Positions 33,368 through 36,104 of a stretch of 36,104 bases of DNA are shown here, piece after piece (the stretch's first letter is position 1; every line of letters begins with the position of its first letter). The notes beneath the pieces are model-generated. The model had not been told where the DNA came from and did no database searches. It worked only from the letters and a program-made list of their open reading frames with translations. Both the position numbers and the translations under genes were made by a program. Source of the DNA: Paludibacteraceae bacterium (GTDB taxonomy: Bacteria; Bacteroidota; Bacteroidia; Bacteroidales; Paludibacteraceae); contig JAGCWQ010000158.1 in assembly GCA_017961765.1 (NCBI GenBank), positions 1-36,104 on the forward strand, written 5' to 3'.

Positions 33368-34609
33368 ATGACTAGGGAGGAACTTCAGCAGGTAAAACAG
33401 CGGTTTGGAATCATTGGTTCTAATTCGGCTTTGGACCATGCAATTGATGTGGCTGTGCAGGTCGCGAGTACTGACCTCTCTGTATTGGTGACAGGTGAGA
33501 GTGGAGTGGGAAAGGAGCGTTTCCCTCAGATTATCCATCAAAATAGTGCGAGAAAGCATGGCCCTTATATTGCAGTCAACTGTGGAGCCATTCCGGAAGG
33601 AACTATCGACTCTGAATTGTTTGGCCATGAGAAAGGCGCTTTTACAGGTGCTGTATCGGAAAGGAAAGGCTATTTTGAAGTGGCGGACGGCGGAACCATC
33701 TTCTTGGATGAGGTGGGTGAGTTGCCTCTCACTACCCAAGTGCGCCTTCTCCGTGTGTTGGAGGTCGGTGAGTTCATTAAGGTGGGCTCTTCCAAAATCC
33801 AGAAGACGAATGTCCGGGTCGTGGCTGCCACGAATCTGGATATGAGCAAAGCCATCTCCGAAGGACGGTTTAGGGAAGATTTGTTTTATCGTTTGAGTTC
33901 AGTTCCGATCTCAGTCCCTCCATTGCGTGATAGGGGTGCGGATGTCGTGCTTCTTTTTCGTAAGTTCGCCGTTGATTTTGCCGATAAGTATAGGATGGAG
34001 TCCATTCGACTTTCCCCGGAGGCGGAGGTCGTCTTGCAACATTATCCTTGGCCAGGCAACGTGCGTCAGTTGAAAAATATTGCGGAGCAACTCTCCATCT
34101 TGTCAGAAAAGAGGGAAATCTCGGCGGAGACTTTGCAGAGTTTCTTGCCACCAGTTGCTCCTTCGTCCGATTTCTTGCCTGCTTTCCCTGGCGGACACTC
34201 CCATGCAAATGAGAAGTCGTTTGAGTCGGACCGAGAAATCCTCTATCAAGTTCTCTTTGATATGAAGAAGGATATGAACGACTTGAAGAAGTTGGTTCAT
34301 AGTATTATAGCGAAAGGAGATGTTTCCCAAATGGATTTGTCCAACGTCTCCAATTTATTCAAGGATACGGATGTCTCTTCTGTTATTCGTCCTCAGCAGA
34401 CTGTCTCTTCTCCGATTAAGAATAATACGAAGGATATAGAGGATACGGAGGAGTATGTGGAGGAAATCTTCTCTTTGGGAGATGTGGAGAAAGAGATGAT
34501 AAAGAAGGCTCTTGAACGCCATAACAATAGAAGAAAGTTGGCAGCCCAAGATTTGAAAATTTCGGAGCGAACCCTCTATAGGAAGATAAAGGAGTATGGC
34601 TTGGACTAA
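33368..34609 (+). CDS. Sigma-54-dependent transcriptional activator without receiver domain
   Basis: 413 residues. Almost no N-terminal regulatory domain (about 20 residues), then the AAA+ domain: Walker A GESGVGKE (43-50), the sigma-54-contacting GAFTGA loop (90-95), Walker B TIFLDE (110-115), [10 protein letters not shown] and the [11 protein letters not shown] block. A long poorly conserved linker (about 255-365) follows, then a Fis-type helix-turn-helix (about 372-413; [21 protein letters not shown]). With all sigma-54 contact residues present it should activate RpoN promoters, but what controls it is unclear since there is no receiver or GAF domain. It lies 29 bases after pdxA and 55 before lptE, a neighbourhood shared across Bacteroidales. 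Confidence 0.92.
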   Translation: MTREELQQVKQRFGIIGSNSALDHAIDVAVQVASTDLSVLVTGESGVGKERFPQIIHQNSARKHGPYIAVNCGAIPEGTIDSELFGHEKGAFTGAVSERKGYFEVADGGTIFLDEVGELPLTTQVRLLRVLEVGEFIKVGSSKIQKTNVRVVAATNLDMSKAISEGRFREDLFYRLSSVPISVPPLRDRGADVVLLFRKFAVDFADKYRMESIRLSPEAEVVLQHYPWPGNVRQLKNIAEQLSILSEKREISAETLQSFLPPVAPSSDFLPAFPGGHSHANEKSFESDREILYQVLFDMKKDMNDLKKLVHSIIAKGDVSQMDLSNVSNLFKDTDVSSVIRPQQTVSSPIKNNTKDIEDTEEYVEEIFSLGDVEKEMIKKALERHNNRRKLAAQDLKISERTLYRKIKEYGLD

Positions 34610-34664
34610 TCGCAAGGTCCACGTGAAAATGGCGGGATTCGTTGGAAAGAAAAACTTATAAGAG

Positions 34665-35174
34665 ATGAAAAGAATTATATGCTTTTTGATGGTAGTGTTG
34701 ATGGCAGGCTTGACCTCTTGCCTCGTTTCCTATAAATTTAATGGGTCGTCTATCGATTATACCAAGATAAAGACGATTACCATAGTGGAGTTCCCTAACC
34801 AGGCTGCTTTGGTCTATCCTTCTTTGGCTTCTGAGTTTACGGAGGCCTTGAATGACGAGTTCTCTCAAAAGACTCGCTTGAGCTTTGTCAACCGTAACGG
34901 TGATTTGCAGATTGAAGGGGCGATTGTCGATTATGCAGTCATCTCCATGTCGGTGGGTACATCGGGTCAGTCTATGGATACCAAATTGCAGATGAGCGTA
35001 AATGTTAAGTTTACGAACCGTGTCAATCCTTCCGAAAATTTTGAGGAACGTTTTTCTGCTTCGCAAGTTTTCTCCAACACGAATACGATCAATCAAGTGC
35101 AGGATGAGTTGAACAAGTTGATTATCGAGGATATTGTAAACCAGATATTTAATCGTACTGTAGCCAATTGGTAA
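34665..35174 (+). CDS. lptE: LPS assembly lipoprotein LptE
   Basis: 169 residues. The lipobox is LTSC with Cys19, so it is an outer-membrane lipoprotein. The mature part begins VSYKFNGSSIDYTKIKTITI, the characteristic start of Bacteroidota LptE, followed by FPNQAALVYPSLASEFTEAL, a NRNGDLQIEGAIVDY strand pair, and the C-terminal helix (INQVQDELNKLIIEDIVNQIF, quoted in part). LptE plugs the LptD barrel through which LPS reaches the cell surface. It is one base from the next gene. Confidence 0.9.
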   Translation: MKRIICFLMVVLMAGLTSCLVSYKFNGSSIDYTKIKTITIVEFPNQAALVYPSLASEFTEALNDEFSQKTRLSFVNRNGDLQIEGAIVDYAVISMSVGTSGQSMDTKLQMSVNVKFTNRVNPSENFEERFSASQVFSNTNTINQVQDELNKLIIEDIVNQIFNRTVANW

Positions 35175-35175
35175 G

Positions 35176-35898
35176 ATGACAAAACAAGAATTGTTGTCGA
35201 TCGTTGATTCTCCTTTGAGAATAGGGAAAACGGAAATGCCTGATTTGCAGGAGTTCGTGAAGGAGTATCCTTATTCCTCCCTTTTCCGAATGCTCTATAT
35301 CGTGGGGTTGCACAACATCCAGGATGTACGCTATGCCAACGAACTGAAGTCAACGGCTTTCTATGTTTCTGAACGTCATCTGCTCTTCCAACTTTTATCT
35401 AAGAAAGTGGAGCCGAAGGTGGAAAAGAAGGAGATCTCCCGTATGGTGTCGGAGACGCATGCGGATGAGTTGATTGAGGAGGAGAAGAAGCCTGTCGCAC
35501 CGATTGTCGATATAGAGACTTATCTTAGGGATAAACCAGGACCTGAGGAGGTGGATTTGTCTTCGTTGGCACGCTCCATCAACACAAAGAAAGAGAGCGT
35601 TCCGATGAAAAACCAGTCGGTTATAGACAAGTTTTTGGAGGCAAGCAGCAAGAACGATATCTATGTGAAGGTCTCTAAAACGGAGGAGGAACCCGATACA
35701 TCTAGGCAGGATCGGAGCAAGCAAGAGGTGGAGGAGTGCTTCACGGAGACTTTGGCAAAAATTTATATCAAGCAGCACAAGTTTGAGAAGGCGATAAATA
35801 TTTTCCGTCGGTTGAGACTGAAATATCCCGAAAAGAGTGTCTATTTCGACGACCAAATACGTTTTTTCGAGAAGCTTTTGCAGAGTTATACTAAGTAG
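35176..35898 (+). CDS. TPR-tailed cytoplasmic protein of unknown function
   Basis: 240 residues without a signal peptide. The N-terminal part (1-80) is helical with YPYSSLFRMLYI and ERHLLFQLL. A charged, probably disordered middle follows (about 80-180; repeated EE/KK). The C-terminus (about 190-238) is one TPR-like helical pair: FTETLAKIYIKQHKFEKAINIFRRL (quoted in part as LAKIYIKQHKFEKAINIF) then LKYPEKSVYFDDQIRFFEKLL. The start is one base after the lptE stop, so they are co-translated. In Bacteroidales this gene normally lies between lptE and secG. Function unknown. Confidence 0.82.
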   Translation: MTKQELLSIVDSPLRIGKTEMPDLQEFVKEYPYSSLFRMLYIVGLHNIQDVRYANELKSTAFYVSERHLLFQLLSKKVEPKVEKKEISRMVSETHADELIEEEKKPVAPIVDIETYLRDKPGPEEVDLSSLARSINTKKESVPMKNQSVIDKFLEASSKNDIYVKVSKTEEEPDTSRQDRSKQEVEECFTETLAKIYIKQHKFEKAINIFRRLRLKYPEKSVYFDDQIRFFEKLLQSYTK

Positions 35899-36104
35899 AG
35901 AAGCGGAGTGCTAAGAGGAAAAACGAAAATGTGCTAGGCAAACTGGAATATTAAGGGTGCAGCACCACGGCGGTTTCATTTAAGCCAACAGTAATGCACA
36001 TAAATACCCCTACCCAAAACGTAGAGAATTGAGCTTGATTTTGCTTATTGTATTTCAGTTAGTTAGATTTTTTTGAAAGATTGTTTTTTTGTCATTTTAG
36101 GGAC
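35899..36104. other. Gene-free tail of the window
   Basis: 206 bases with no recognisable gene or promoter. A short palindrome GGTGCAGCACC lies at about 35957-35967, and the last 50 bases are very T-rich. secG, expected here in many Bacteroidales, does not begin in this stretch. The sequence might be the edge of an insertion sequence, but no inverted repeat or transposase frame is complete enough to say. Confidence 0.4.

Noticed and set aside
1-36104. CRISPR arrays, tRNA or rRNA genes
   Set aside because: I looked for regularly spaced repeats and for tRNA-like clover-leaf ends with a T-loop motif and saw none.

Overview
The window looks like chromosome of a member of the order Bacteroidales (Bacteroidota). 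The conserved genes are typical of that group (RNase Y behind a ZapA pair, a DUF4837 lipoprotein, LptC and LptE in one neighbourhood, a GldE/CorC-type membrane protein). Secreted proteins have signal peptides ending in AQ or SQ, clear Shine-Dalgarno sequences are rare, and several genes are preceded by the Bacteroidota promoter pattern TTTG-N20-TAnnTTTG. I cannot name a genus.

Region 1 (1-14348) is accessory DNA. It opens inside a large protein that carries two zinc-metalloprotease-like domains (HEIGH and HELGH, each with a third His and a Met-turn-like motif). Base composition shifts sharply to AT-rich just after the first domain. The stop of this gene overlaps the start of a small exported protein by four bases. 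That protein is the first of four related exported proteins sharing a DY-x-LDSI motif: two right behind the protease, and two at the far end of the region, one intact and one broken by a nonsense codon. Between them lie a 1.1 kb-codon secreted beta-rich protein, a secreted fibronectin-type-III protein, a YD-repeat-like secreted protein, and two remnants of an AAA-ATPase-like gene. The simplest reading, which is inference, is a polymorphic-toxin-like locus: a modular secreted effector with an exchangeable metalloprotease tip, and a multiplied family of cell-envelope immunity-like proteins.

Region 2 (14349-16938) returns to core genes: a coiled-coil ZapB-like protein, ZapA and RNase Y (rny). 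A tandem duplication at the border copied the start of the coiled-coil gene together with an immunity-like gene. Region 3 (16939-18962) holds a cluster of REP-like palindromes and two tandem paralogous exported proteins on the minus strand.

Region 4 (18963-22465) is a minus-strand hisG-hisD-hisC operon. It is preceded by a textbook attenuator: a 14-codon leader peptide with five His codons, an antiterminator and a terminator. Divergent from it, Region 5 (22495-29953) carries coaX, an outer-membrane barrel protein, a TPR protein, lptC, a CNNM/CBS membrane protein and a PpiD-like chaperone. Region 6 (29991-35898) carries rlmN, a DUF4837 lipoprotein, pdxA, a sigma-54 activator, lptE and a TPR-tailed protein. 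Together these two regions concern envelope biogenesis (LPS export by LptC/LptE, periplasmic folding by PpiD) and cofactor synthesis (CoA, PLP). The last 206 bases hold no recognisable gene.
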